Positions 31,930 to 37,572 of a stretch of 37,572 nucleotides of DNA are shown in pieces. How positions within the stretch are numbered: position 1 is the first letter of the stretch; each line of letters starts with the position of its first letter. The translations under genes and the position numbers were made by a program. The notes below the pieces were generated by a model that searched no databases, was not told the origin of the DNA, and saw only the letters and a list, made by a program, of their open reading frames with translations. The DNA lies in the NCBI GenBank assembly GCA_943324415.2, contig CALPLN020000002.1, positions 1 to 37,572 of the forward strand, written 5' to 3'. Origin of the DNA: Sediminibacterium ginsengisoli. Lineage in GTDB: Bacteria > Bacteroidota > Bacteroidia > Chitinophagales > Chitinophagaceae.

Positions 31930-33183
31930 ATGAATTATGAACACCAAGTAGCTGTCATTGGCCTAGGGTATGTAGGATTGCCACTGGCACTAGAATTTTC
32001 TAAAAAATATCCTGTTGTAGGATTTGATATAGATCGAGACAGAGTTAATGAATTACAAAATGGACATGATCGGACAAGGGAAGTTGAATCTGCAGCTTTA
32101 TTGTCTGATATGCTGTTTTCCTCAAACCTGGAGGACATTGCCAATGCCAATACCTATATTGTAACAGTGCCAACACCCATAGATCATTTTTACAAACCTA
32201 ATTTATTGCCCATTTTAAAAGCGACAGAGATGATTGGAGGGCTTTTGAAAAAAGGGGATATCGTCATTTATGAGTCAACGGTTTATCCAGGATGTACAGA
32301 AGAAGATTGTGTTCCCGTACTTGAAAAAATGAGTGGGTTAACATATAACCAAGATTTCTTTTGTGGCTATTCTCCTGAAAGAATTAATCCCGGAGACAAG
32401 GTGAATACTTTGACTACGATTAAAAAAGTTACTTCTGGTTCTACAGCAACCATCGCTCAGGTAGTCAATGAGCTTTATAAATCCATCATTGTAGCTGGCA
32501 CCCATCTTGCGCCAAGTATAAAAGTAGCAGAAGCATCTAAAGCCATAGAAAATGCACAAAGAGATATCAATATCTCCTTTATTAATGAGTTGGCCTTAAT
32601 TTTTGATCGAATGGATATTGACACGCATGACGTTTTGGATGCGGCGGCTACAAAATGGAATTTTTTAAAATATAAGCCAGGTTTAGTGGGGGGGCATTGT
32701 ATAGGGGTGGATCCATATTACCTCGCCCATAAGGCAGAGTCATTGGGGTATCATCCACAAGTCATTTTATCTGGCAGAAGGGTCAACAATCAAATGGGAC
32801 AATTTGTAGCTAGTAAAGTTATCAAGCTCATGATCCAGAAAAATTTAAAAATTAATGGATCGAAAGTATTAATCAATGGGTTTACATTTAAAGAAAATTG
32901 TCCTGATATTCGAAATTCTAAAGTCATTGATATATATACTGAATTGAAAGCATTTGGTTTAGAAGTGGATGTATATGATCCATGGGCCGACCCAGTACAA
33001 GTTAAAAATGAGTATGATATTGATTTAATTGAAATACCTCAAAATGGCTATGACGCAGTGATACTAGCGGTTTCACATGATGCATTTAGCGATTTAGATA
33101 TTCAAATCATCACCAACGACAATGCCGTTGTATTTGACACCAAATCTGTCATGTCTAGATGCACAGTGGATGGCAGGCTCTAA
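31930..33183 (+). CDS. Nucleotide-sugar dehydrogenase (WbpA/TviB/WecC-type UDP-HexNAc 6-dehydrogenase)
   Basis: A 417-residue NAD-dependent enzyme that oxidises C6 of a UDP-N-acetylhexosamine to the uronic acid. NAD-binding VAVIGLGYVGLPLALEFSKK at the N-terminus; TYIVTVPTPID; then YESTVYPGCTEEDCVPVLEK, GYSPERINPGDKVNTLTTIK, AEASKAIENAQRDINISFIN and the catalytic Cys in GLVGGHCIGVDPYYLAHKA. The C-terminal domain has GFTFKENCPDIRNSKVIDIY. The PERINPGDK segment is more like WbpA/TviB (UDP-GlcNAc) than WecC, but with a WecB-like enzyme in the same operon UDP-ManNAcA remains possible. It is the last capsule gene, after which 297 bp precede the regulator. Confidence 0.92.
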   Translation: MNYEHQVAVIGLGYVGLPLALEFSKKYPVVGFDIDRDRVNELQNGHDRTREVESAALLSDMLFSSNLEDIANANTYIVTVPTPIDHFYKPNLLPILKATEMIGGLLKKGDIVIYESTVYPGCTEEDCVPVLEKMSGLTYNQDFFCGYSPERINPGDKVNTLTTIKKVTSGSTATIAQVVNELYKSIIVAGTHLAPSIKVAEASKAIENAQRDINISFINELALIFDRMDIDTHDVLDAAATKWNFLKYKPGLVGGHCIGVDPYYLAHKAESLGYHPQVILSGRRVNNQMGQFVASKVIKLMIQKNLKINGSKVLINGFTFKENCPDIRNSKVIDIYTELKAFGLEVDVYDPWADPVQVKNEYDIDLIEIPQNGYDAVILAVSHDAFSDLDIQIITNDNAVVFDTKSVMSRCTVDGRL

Positions 33184-33480
33184 TGGCCTAACAAGAATCA
33201 ATTAATTTACTGACAATAATCAGTTTTATTATTTGTTGATAGGCATAATATTACATTGAAAAAGACGTTAATATGACATAGCAATATACTCCCCCTAGTG
33301 TATATCCCCATTTTGTAGCTATTTACTCATTCGCCCCCATTCCCGCCCCCGCCCCCATTTTATTCCCCACTTGCCCTACAGGTATTGGTATGCTAATATC
33401 AATCCAAAACTATTTTGACAAATAGGTATTGGGCAAAATGTGTTTAAAATTTATTACATCATTTAATTAAATCAGCTTTT
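33184..33480. other. 297-bp intergenic region with a C-rich (G-quadruplex-capable) tract and short repeats
   Basis: The region has no open frame. It holds CTGAC-aata-ATCAG (33210-33223), a relative of the CRP/FNR-like site; a C-rich block at 33334-33356 (runs of 5, 3, 5 and 5 C, with a further CCCC at 33365) that could form a G-quadruplex on the minus strand; two copies of AGGTATTGG (33380-33388 and 33424-33432); and the inverted pair TTGCCC (33371-33376) and GGGCAA (33431-33436). No strong terminator follows the capsule genes. Confidence 0.6.
33210..33223 (+). promoter_or_regulatory. Weak CRP/FNR-like site upstream of the receiver-CRP regulator gene
   Basis: CTGAC-aata-ATCAG keeps the TGA-N6-TCA core of the shared operator, with outer bases changed. 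At the 22-bp spacing downstream there is only TAATATTA (33246-33253), a 6/8 match to TAnnTTTG. It may indicate autoregulation but is the least certain of the set. Confidence 0.35.
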
Positions 33481-34521
33481 ATGAAAAAAATTCTACTTAT
33501 TGAAAAGGATGAAGATATCAGATCGAATCTAGCACAAGTGCTTGAGTTGGTTAATTATGAGGTTTTTACGGCCCAAGATGGACATCAAGCAGCCGAACTA
33601 GCAAAACGCGAAGAGCCTGAAATGATCATATGCGGCTCCTTACTCCCTTTATTAGATGGGTATGGATTGTTTCAAGAATTACAAAATCATCCTGCTACGC
33701 AGCATTCAAAAGTGGTATTTTTTACGCCAAAACAATTAAATGGAAATGGCCATGCTAACGGACAGCTACAAGCAAATGGACATATGGATGTATTAAGTGA
33801 AGTAGTCAATCCAATAAGACAACAATTTAATTTTTCAGAGAAGCCAATGACAGCAATCTCAGAGTCACAAACCGAAGTCATTCGTTTGAATGGGATAGAG
33901 GATGTATTAGAGGTGCTGATAAAAGACAGAGACATTTTATACTATAAAAAGAAGCAAATCATTTTCTCTGAAGGGAATTGTTCAAGAAATTTATATTTCG
34001 TTAAAAAAGGTAAAGTTAAAATCTATCAAACGAATGATATTGGCAAACAATTGGTGGTGGATCTGTATGCAGAAAACGATTTTATTGGCTATATCCCATT
34101 AATAGAAAATTCCAATTATACCGAAATAGCAGAAGCATTAGAAGAGACAGAATTGATTGTCATTCCAAGAGGCGAGTTCAATCAATTGATCAAGACCAAC
34201 CAGCAAGTCATGAATTTATTCATACATCTGTTATCAAAAAGTGTTTGTGAAAAAAAATCACAAATGATTGGCTTAGCCTATAATTCTTTACGTAAAAAAG
34301 TGGCTGATGCTTTGGTGCGTATCAATGATAAATACAATAAAGAAAACTCGCCCGCATTCAGCATTGACATTAGCAGAGACAATTTAGCAGCCATTGCAGG
34401 CACTGCTACGGAATCTTTGATCAGAACATTAACAGATTTTAAATCAGAAAAGCTAATTGATATTTCCAATAACTGTATTACCATCTTGAATAAAAAAAGA
34501 TTAGAAGATTTAAGTAATTAA
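33481..34521 (+). CDS. Receiver-like/CRP-FNR fusion transcription regulator
   Basis: A 346-residue regulator. Residues 1-84 are a response-regulator receiver fold (KKILLIEKDEDIRSNLAQVL, then MIICGSLLPLLDGYGLF), but the phospho-acceptor Asp is Gly52, the acidic pair is Glu8-Lys9, and the switch Lys region reads VVNPI instead of TKPF. A low-complexity Asn/Gly/His stretch (NGNGHANGQLQANGH, about 87-101) replaces helix 4. Residues about 130-265 are a cNMP-binding-like beta-roll (KKKQIIFSEGNCSRNLYFVK). The C-terminal winged helix has ISRDNLAAIAGTATESLIRT, where Glu311 and Arg315 match the CRP/FNR residues that contact TGA half-sites. No N-terminal Cys set for an iron-sulfur cluster is present. It is the likely regulator of the TTGAT-N4-GTCAT sites in this window. 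Confidence 0.9.
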   Translation: MKKILLIEKDEDIRSNLAQVLELVNYEVFTAQDGHQAAELAKREEPEMIICGSLLPLLDGYGLFQELQNHPATQHSKVVFFTPKQLNGNGHANGQLQANGHMDVLSEVVNPIRQQFNFSEKPMTAISESQTEVIRLNGIEDVLEVLIKDRDILYYKKKQIIFSEGNCSRNLYFVKKGKVKIYQTNDIGKQLVVDLYAENDFIGYIPLIENSNYTEIAEALEETELIVIPRGEFNQLIKTNQQVMNLFIHLLSKSVCEKKSQMIGLAYNSLRKKVADALVRINDKYNKENSPAFSIDISRDNLAAIAGTATESLIRTLTDFKSEKLIDISNNCITILNKKRLEDLSN

Positions 34522-34544
34522 TTTGATCAGTATCAGCTAACACT

Positions 34545-34588
34545 TTGATCACGGTCATTGAATTTCATTAGTTTACCAACTAGCTTTA
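34545..34588 (+). promoter_or_regulatory. CRP/FNR-like operator plus -7 element for the AraC gene
   Basis: TTGAT-cacg-GTCAT (34545-34558) is followed after exactly 22 bp by TAGCTTTA (34581-34588), a 7/8 match to TAnnTTTG. The predicted start near 34593 is next to the ATG at 34594, which would make the mRNA leaderless, or put the real start at Met8 (34615). Confidence 0.55.
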
Positions 34589-34593
34589 TCATC

Positions 34594-35154
34594 ATGAAAT
34601 TATATATAAAAAATATGGTTAGTCTTCGATGCAAGATGCAGGTGAAGGCAGAGCTTGAAAAAATCGGTGTTAATCCAGTCCAAATTGAATTGGGCTGGGC
34701 GGAAATTAAAGACGGATTGACCGACAAGCAAAAAGTAATCCTAAAAAATAATTTATTCGTTGCAGGCCTTCCGCTCATTGAAGATAAAAAGATTGCAATC
34801 ATTGAAGGCATCAAAAATGCAGTAATTGAAATGGTGCATCATGCGGACGAGCTCCCCATTGTCAATTACTCGGAGTACATTAAAAATAGGTTGCACATGG
34901 ACTATGTCTATTTGTCAAATATTTTTTCCGAGATAGAAGGGCGTACCATTCAGCAATTCATCATTACACATAAAATTGAGAAAGTAAAAGAACTATTGAT
35001 GTATGATGAATATAATTTGACAGAGATCTCCTATAAGCTGAACTACAGTAGTGTAGCCCATCTGTCTAATCAGTTCAAAAAAATAACAGGCTTATCTCCT
35101 TCTTGTTTTAAAAAAACGAATATGAGTCGGACAGAAATTCTAGAAAATGTATAG
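34594..35154 (+). CDS. AraC family transcription regulator with N-terminal HMA-like domain
   Basis: A 186-residue regulator. Residues 1-70 resemble the small ferredoxin-like (HMA-type) domain of a Bacteroidota AraC subgroup, MKLYIKNMVSLRCKMQVKAE. Relatives I recall read MVC-x2-C here; this protein has Ser10 and Cys13, so metal binding by a Cys pair is probably lost. The C-terminal AraC domain (about 85-175) has YVYLSNIFSEIEGRTIQQFI and the second helix-turn-helix NLTEISYKLNYSSVAHLSNQ followed by FKKITGLSPSCFKK. I chose the ATG at 34594, since an upstream TTG (34558) overlaps the operator. It lies 72 nt after the CRP-fusion gene and may be its target. Its own targets are unknown. Confidence 0.88.
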   Translation: MKLYIKNMVSLRCKMQVKAELEKIGVNPVQIELGWAEIKDGLTDKQKVILKNNLFVAGLPLIEDKKIAIIEGIKNAVIEMVHHADELPIVNYSEYIKNRLHMDYVYLSNIFSEIEGRTIQQFIITHKIEKVKELLMYDEYNLTEISYKLNYSSVAHLSNQFKKITGLSPSCFKKTNMSRTEILENV

Positions 35155-35168
35155 CAGTAAAATATACA

Positions 35169-35208
35169 ACTTATTCAAGTTCTTATGTAACAATAATCTT
35201 GAATAAGT
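35169..35208. repeat. Inverted repeat upstream of the ompA-like gene, possible operator
   Basis: ACTTATTCAAG (35169-35179) and CTTGAATAAGT (35198-35208) are perfect 11-bp arms separated by 18 nt. There is no T-tract. The second arm overlaps TAATCTTG (35194-35201), a 7/8 match to TAnnTTTG, 69 bp before the OmpA ATG. Both facts suggest a dimer-binding operator on the ompA promoter; the adjacent AraC gene product is one candidate. Confidence 0.5.
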
Positions 35209-35270
35209 AAGCAACTTTGTTTTCATCTAACACATGTCATCGTGTGATTCAAAATTTCAAATAGTTAATT

Positions 35271-36650
35271 ATGAAAAAATATTACCTTAAAATCAGTGTA
35301 ATTATTTTTATTGCTTTTATAGCAATTGCAGAAATACATGCACAGGAAACATCAAGCCAGTCAGTAAAATTATTCAATGGAACCAAAGACTTTAGTACTT
35401 GGTCAATTGGGGTCAATGTAGGTGGCTTAATGCCCATGTCTGCATTTGGAGGTAGAAACGATTTCTCGGAATGGGAGACCAACTTTGGATATGGCTTTTA
35501 TGTTAAGAATCAATTTTCACACCTATTTGCTTTACAAGCAGATTTTTTAGGGGGTAAATTAAGTGCCAATAACAATCGTCTTTGGGCAGGATTACCCCCA
35601 CCTAGTCCATATAGTTCCTACAAAACCAATTTAAATTGGTCTGCAAGTTTAAGTGCTGTTGCTACGCTAGGCAATATCAATTGGTCTCAATTAAACACGG
35701 CCATAAAACCTTATTTAAGTTTTGGAATGGGTCTGGTGAACTATGAAGCGACTTTGATGACTGTTGAAAACATCGAAATCAATGGGCACCCTGATGGTTC
35801 GGTATCCACTTTATTTATCCCAGTAGGACTTGGTTTTAAAGCGAGGTTATCGCCAACTGCTAATCTAGATTTTGGCTATAAGGTAGGTTTTATGGATGCG
35901 GATGATATGGATGGTTATTATAAAGAGCCTATTGTGAATGATCGTTTTTCATATGCACATGTTGGAATTGAGTTTGCTCTACAAAGCAAGACAAAAACAC
36001 AATTGGCTAGACACAATGCACCAAGACAGATGTCTAAAGAATTTTCTGATCGAGATTATGCACTAGCAGAAGAGATCCGGTTGTTAAATACACATATAGA
36101 AGCTAGAGACAATGAAATTAAATCGCTAAAAGCGGAGCATACAAGTATGAAGAAGGATACGGATGCAGATGGTGTAAGTGATCTTTTTGATAAATGCCCA
36201 GGTACGCCAATTGGAACAAGAGTCGATGGTGCTGGTTGTGCATTTGTAAATACGGTTGTTGAAAGAACCGTAGCCGAACCTTCAAAAATGGAAATTACAG
36301 CCGATGATTACAATGTCATTAAAGAAGCTTCTGAGCATTTACAATTTGAAACTGGAAGTGCTGTTTTAAAATCACTTTCTTATGCTTATTTACATAGAGT
36401 GGTTGATATTTTGTTGAAGAAAAATTTAAGTATCAGACTGTCTGGTTACACAGATAATATTGGTTCAGATGCTAGTAATTTAAAGTTGTCAAAAGCAAGG
36501 GTCAATACTGTTAAAGCCTATCTTGCAAAACAAGGTATAGGGGCTGAACACATTACTGCCAGTGGTTATGGAGAGGCCGATCCTATTGCAACCAATAAAA
36601 CTGCAGCAGGTAGAGCAAAAAATAGAAGAGTAGAATTTGCTTTTTATTAG
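35271..36650 (+). CDS. OmpA family outer-membrane protein
   Basis: A 459-residue envelope protein. A signal peptide ends near residue 24 (IAFIAIAEIHAQ). Residues about 40-235 form an outer-membrane beta-barrel (FSTWSIGVNVGGLMPMSAFG, FGYGFYVKNQF, FSYAHVGIEFALQ). A coiled-coil-like linker (LAEEIRLLNTHIEARDNEIK) precedes a thrombospondin type 3 calcium-binding-like repeat, DTDADGVSDLFDKCPGTPIG. The C-terminal OmpA domain binds peptidoglycan: HLQFETGSAVLKSLSYAYLH, LSGYTDNIGSDASNLKLSKA and GYGEADPIATNKTAAGRAKN with RRVEF. It ties the outer membrane to the cell wall. A terminator lies 95 bp downstream. Confidence 0.96.
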   Translation: MKKYYLKISVIIFIAFIAIAEIHAQETSSQSVKLFNGTKDFSTWSIGVNVGGLMPMSAFGGRNDFSEWETNFGYGFYVKNQFSHLFALQADFLGGKLSANNNRLWAGLPPPSPYSSYKTNLNWSASLSAVATLGNINWSQLNTAIKPYLSFGMGLVNYEATLMTVENIEINGHPDGSVSTLFIPVGLGFKARLSPTANLDFGYKVGFMDADDMDGYYKEPIVNDRFSYAHVGIEFALQSKTKTQLARHNAPRQMSKEFSDRDYALAEEIRLLNTHIEARDNEIKSLKAEHTSMKKDTDADGVSDLFDKCPGTPIGTRVDGAGCAFVNTVVERTVAEPSKMEITADDYNVIKEASEHLQFETGSAVLKSLSYAYLHRVVDILLKKNLSIRLSGYTDNIGSDASNLKLSKARVNTVKAYLAKQGIGAEHITASGYGEADPIATNKTAAGRAKNRRVEFAFY

Positions 36651-36709
36651 ACCTCATTTTTTAAAATAAATTTAATGATTGTTGAAGTTACATATGGCAA
36701 TAAAATTTA

Positions 36710-36733
36710 TAGGTTTGTTTAAATGTAAGTTTG
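36710..36733 (+). promoter_or_regulatory. Tandem TAnnTTTG elements upstream of the XRE gene
   Basis: TAGGTTTG (36710-36717) and TAAGTTTG (36726-36733) both match the -7 consensus exactly. Either could start a transcript that meets the terminator hairpin at 36745 before reaching the XRE ATG at 36860. No -33 element at a standard distance was identified. Confidence 0.4.
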
Positions 36734-36744
36734 GTTAATTTTGG

Positions 36745-36777
36745 GGGATTAGTAGCAATTGTTACTAATCCCTTTTT
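36745..36777 (+). terminator. Rho-independent terminator after the ompA-like gene, or attenuator of the XRE gene
   Basis: GGGATTAGTA (36745-36754) pairs perfectly with TACTAATCCC (36763-36772) over an 8-nt loop, followed by five T (36773-36777). Two more perfect 6-bp hairpins follow, ATGGCA/TGCCAT (36810-36825) and GTGTTA/TAACAC (36827-36848). Confidence 0.88.
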
Positions 36778-36859
36778 AGGATTTAACTACAACAAATACG
36801 TGCTATTTTATGGCAAATATGCCATTGTGTTAGCTATCCAAATAACACATATTTGTTCT

Positions 36860-37105
36860 ATGAAAAAATACCATAACGGTACACTTGAGAAAGCTGATTT
36901 TATTAAAATAGTTGGATTAAAGCTAAGGTCAATTCGACTAGAGCATAAAATGACGATCGAGTCTGCAGCTTTTAACGCAGACATGGATTATACCCAACTA
37001 AGCAGAATTGAATTGGGTAAAATAAATACCAGTTTTTTTCAGATATACAAAATATCAAAATCATTAAACGTTCAGATGGTCGACATCGTGAATGATTTGC
37101 CTTAA
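36860..37105 (+). CDS. Small XRE/HTH_3 family DNA-binding protein
   Basis: An 81-residue Cro/C1-type regulator, essentially one helix-turn-helix domain: FIKIVGLKLRSIRLEHKMTI, then ESAAFNADMDYTQLSRIELG and KINTSFFQIYKISKSLNVQM. Similar single-domain proteins are common in Bacteroidota chromosomes. I selected the ATG at 36860, since the longer frame from a TTG at 36731 would run through the terminator hairpin and the extra residues do not look like protein. Its target is unknown; no toxin or phage gene is adjacent. A terminator follows 37 bp after the stop. Confidence 0.85.
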   Translation: MKKYHNGTLEKADFIKIVGLKLRSIRLEHKMTIESAAFNADMDYTQLSRIELGKINTSFFQIYKISKSLNVQMVDIVNDLP

Positions 37106-37142
37106 ATCGTTTGGGGAAACGTATAAGGTATGGATGAGTAAG

Positions 37143-37171
37143 CGGGCCTTATCTTCATTTGGCCCGTTTTT
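37143..37171 (+). terminator. Rho-independent terminator after the XRE gene
   Basis: CGGGCC (37143-37148) pairs with GGCCCG (37161-37166) over a 12-nt loop, followed by five T (37167-37171). Confidence 0.85.
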
Positions 37172-37205
37172 ATTGAATAGAACTCGTCCAATAAAATAAT
37201 AATCC

Positions 37206-37213
37206 TATTTTTG
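37206..37213 (+). promoter_or_regulatory. -7 element for the small basic protein gene
   Basis: TATTTTTG matches TAnnTTTG exactly and stands 17 bp before the ATG at 37231. The predicted leader is about 13 nt, similar to the leaders expected for terC and the 8853 gene. Confidence 0.5.
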
Positions 37214-37230
37214 TAGCTAATACATTGTTT

Positions 37231-37395
37231 ATGGGATTCGCAATCAATAAAAAAATAGCAGATAAAAAAACAGCCTCTAATGCAAAAACCAATGTGCAAG
37301 CGGGTGGCAGTTCTAAATTTATCGCAAAAGCAAGCACTAAATCTTCTGGTGCAAGTAAAAAACCAATTAAAACAGGTGGATCAAGAGGATCTTGA
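37231..37395 (+). CDS. Small Lys/Ser/Gly-rich basic protein, unknown
   Basis: A 54-residue frame from ATG 37231 to TGA 37393-37395. It has 11 Lys and 1 Arg against 1 Asp and no Glu, and is rich in Ser, Ala, Gly and Thr (for example AGGSSKFIAKASTKSSGASK), so it should be strongly basic and disordered. I do not recognise a named family. It is isolated between two strong terminators and has its own exact TAnnTTTG element, so it looks like a genuinely expressed single gene rather than a chance frame. A nucleic-acid-binding role is possible but only from charge. Confidence 0.65.
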   Translation: MGFAINKKIADKKTASNAKTNVQAGGSSKFIAKASTKSSGASKKPIKTGGSRGS

Positions 37396-37428
37396 TTTTT
37401 AAACCTACATAAAGACCTTAGTCTACTC

Positions 37429-37462
37429 AAAAAGGAGGATTTCAAACGAATCCTCCTTTTTT
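37429..37462 (+). terminator. Strong rho-independent terminator after the small basic protein gene
   Basis: AAAAAGGAGGATT (37429-37441) pairs perfectly with AATCCTCCTTTTT (37449-37461) over a 7-nt loop, ending in a run of six T. The long A and T arms make it usable in both directions. From 37463 to the window end I see only AT-rich sequence. Confidence 0.92.
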
Positions 37463-37572
37463 GTGCCTTTATCTTGGAAACTCATAAAATAATTTTATTT
37501 AAATATTAATTATATATAATATGTATATCGTTTATATGCTATTTAATAGCCTTAAATAATAACAAATGTTCC

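Noticed and set aside
36731..36859. Longer XRE protein starting at TTG 36731
   Set aside because: The extension runs through a perfect terminator hairpin and two more hairpins, and its residues do not resemble a protein domain. The ATG at 36860 starts exactly where the family domain does.
37170..37445. Minus-strand open frames over the small basic protein gene
   Set aside because: They run through both flanking terminator hairpins and have no recognisable domain. The plus-strand 54-residue frame has a promoter element and terminator that fit it.
1..37572. CRISPR arrays, insertion sequences, prophage or integrase genes
   Set aside because: No regularly spaced repeats, transposase or recombinase motifs were seen on either strand.

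Overview
The window looks like chromosome from a low-GC member of the Bacteroidota, most likely the Chitinophagaceae or a near relative. This rests on GLPGLI and outer-membrane beta-barrel proteins, an UpxY-type NusG paralogue in a capsule operon, a receiver-CRP fusion regulator, promoters of the TAnnTTTG type and no purine-rich Shine-Dalgarno sites. The genus call is an inference.

Layout. 1-4747: 3' part of an amidohydrolase gene, a decayed AraC-family remnant, then a TerC membrane protein, a B12-binding radical SAM enzyme and a YjbR/MmcQ protein in tight series. 4866-8417: outer-membrane beta-barrel protein and GLPGLI protein. 8418-8488: compact three-way-junction palindrome between convergent genes. 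8489-14191: a stress or low-oxygen style block with dodecin, a helical unknown, a four-gene minus-strand operon (universal stress protein, PEBP, baeRF-like, class II ribonucleotide reductase nrdJ) and divergent Hsp20. 14368-33183: about 18.8 kb of plus-strand capsule/exopolysaccharide genes (export lipoprotein, Wzc-like ATPase, UpxY antiterminator, deacetylase, Wzy, Wzx, three GT4 transferases, CapK-like adenylate enzyme, DUF354, Gfo/Idh/MocA, an unknown TIM-barrel-like enzyme, WecB-like epimerase, WcaJ-like priming transferase, UDP-sugar dehydrogenase). 33184-37463: a receiver-CRP fusion regulator, an AraC regulator, an OmpA protein, an XRE regulator and a 54-residue basic protein between terminators.

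The most interesting signal joins these blocks. A 14-bp CRP/FNR-like site, TTGAT-N4-GTCAT, lies upstream of the universal stress operon, hsp20, the helical unknown gene, the capsule operon and the AraC gene. In all five cases exactly 22 bp separate it from a perfect (three) or 7/8 (two) TAnnTTTG element, which is the class II CRP/FNR activator geometry. The receiver-CRP fusion encoded after the capsule is the natural candidate regulator. Its receiver has lost the phospho-acceptor Asp (Gly52), but its recognition helix keeps the Glu and Arg that read TGA half-sites. I infer a single regulon linking anaerobic or stationary-phase physiology with capsule expression.

No tRNA, rRNA, CRISPR array, insertion sequence or phage gene was recognised.
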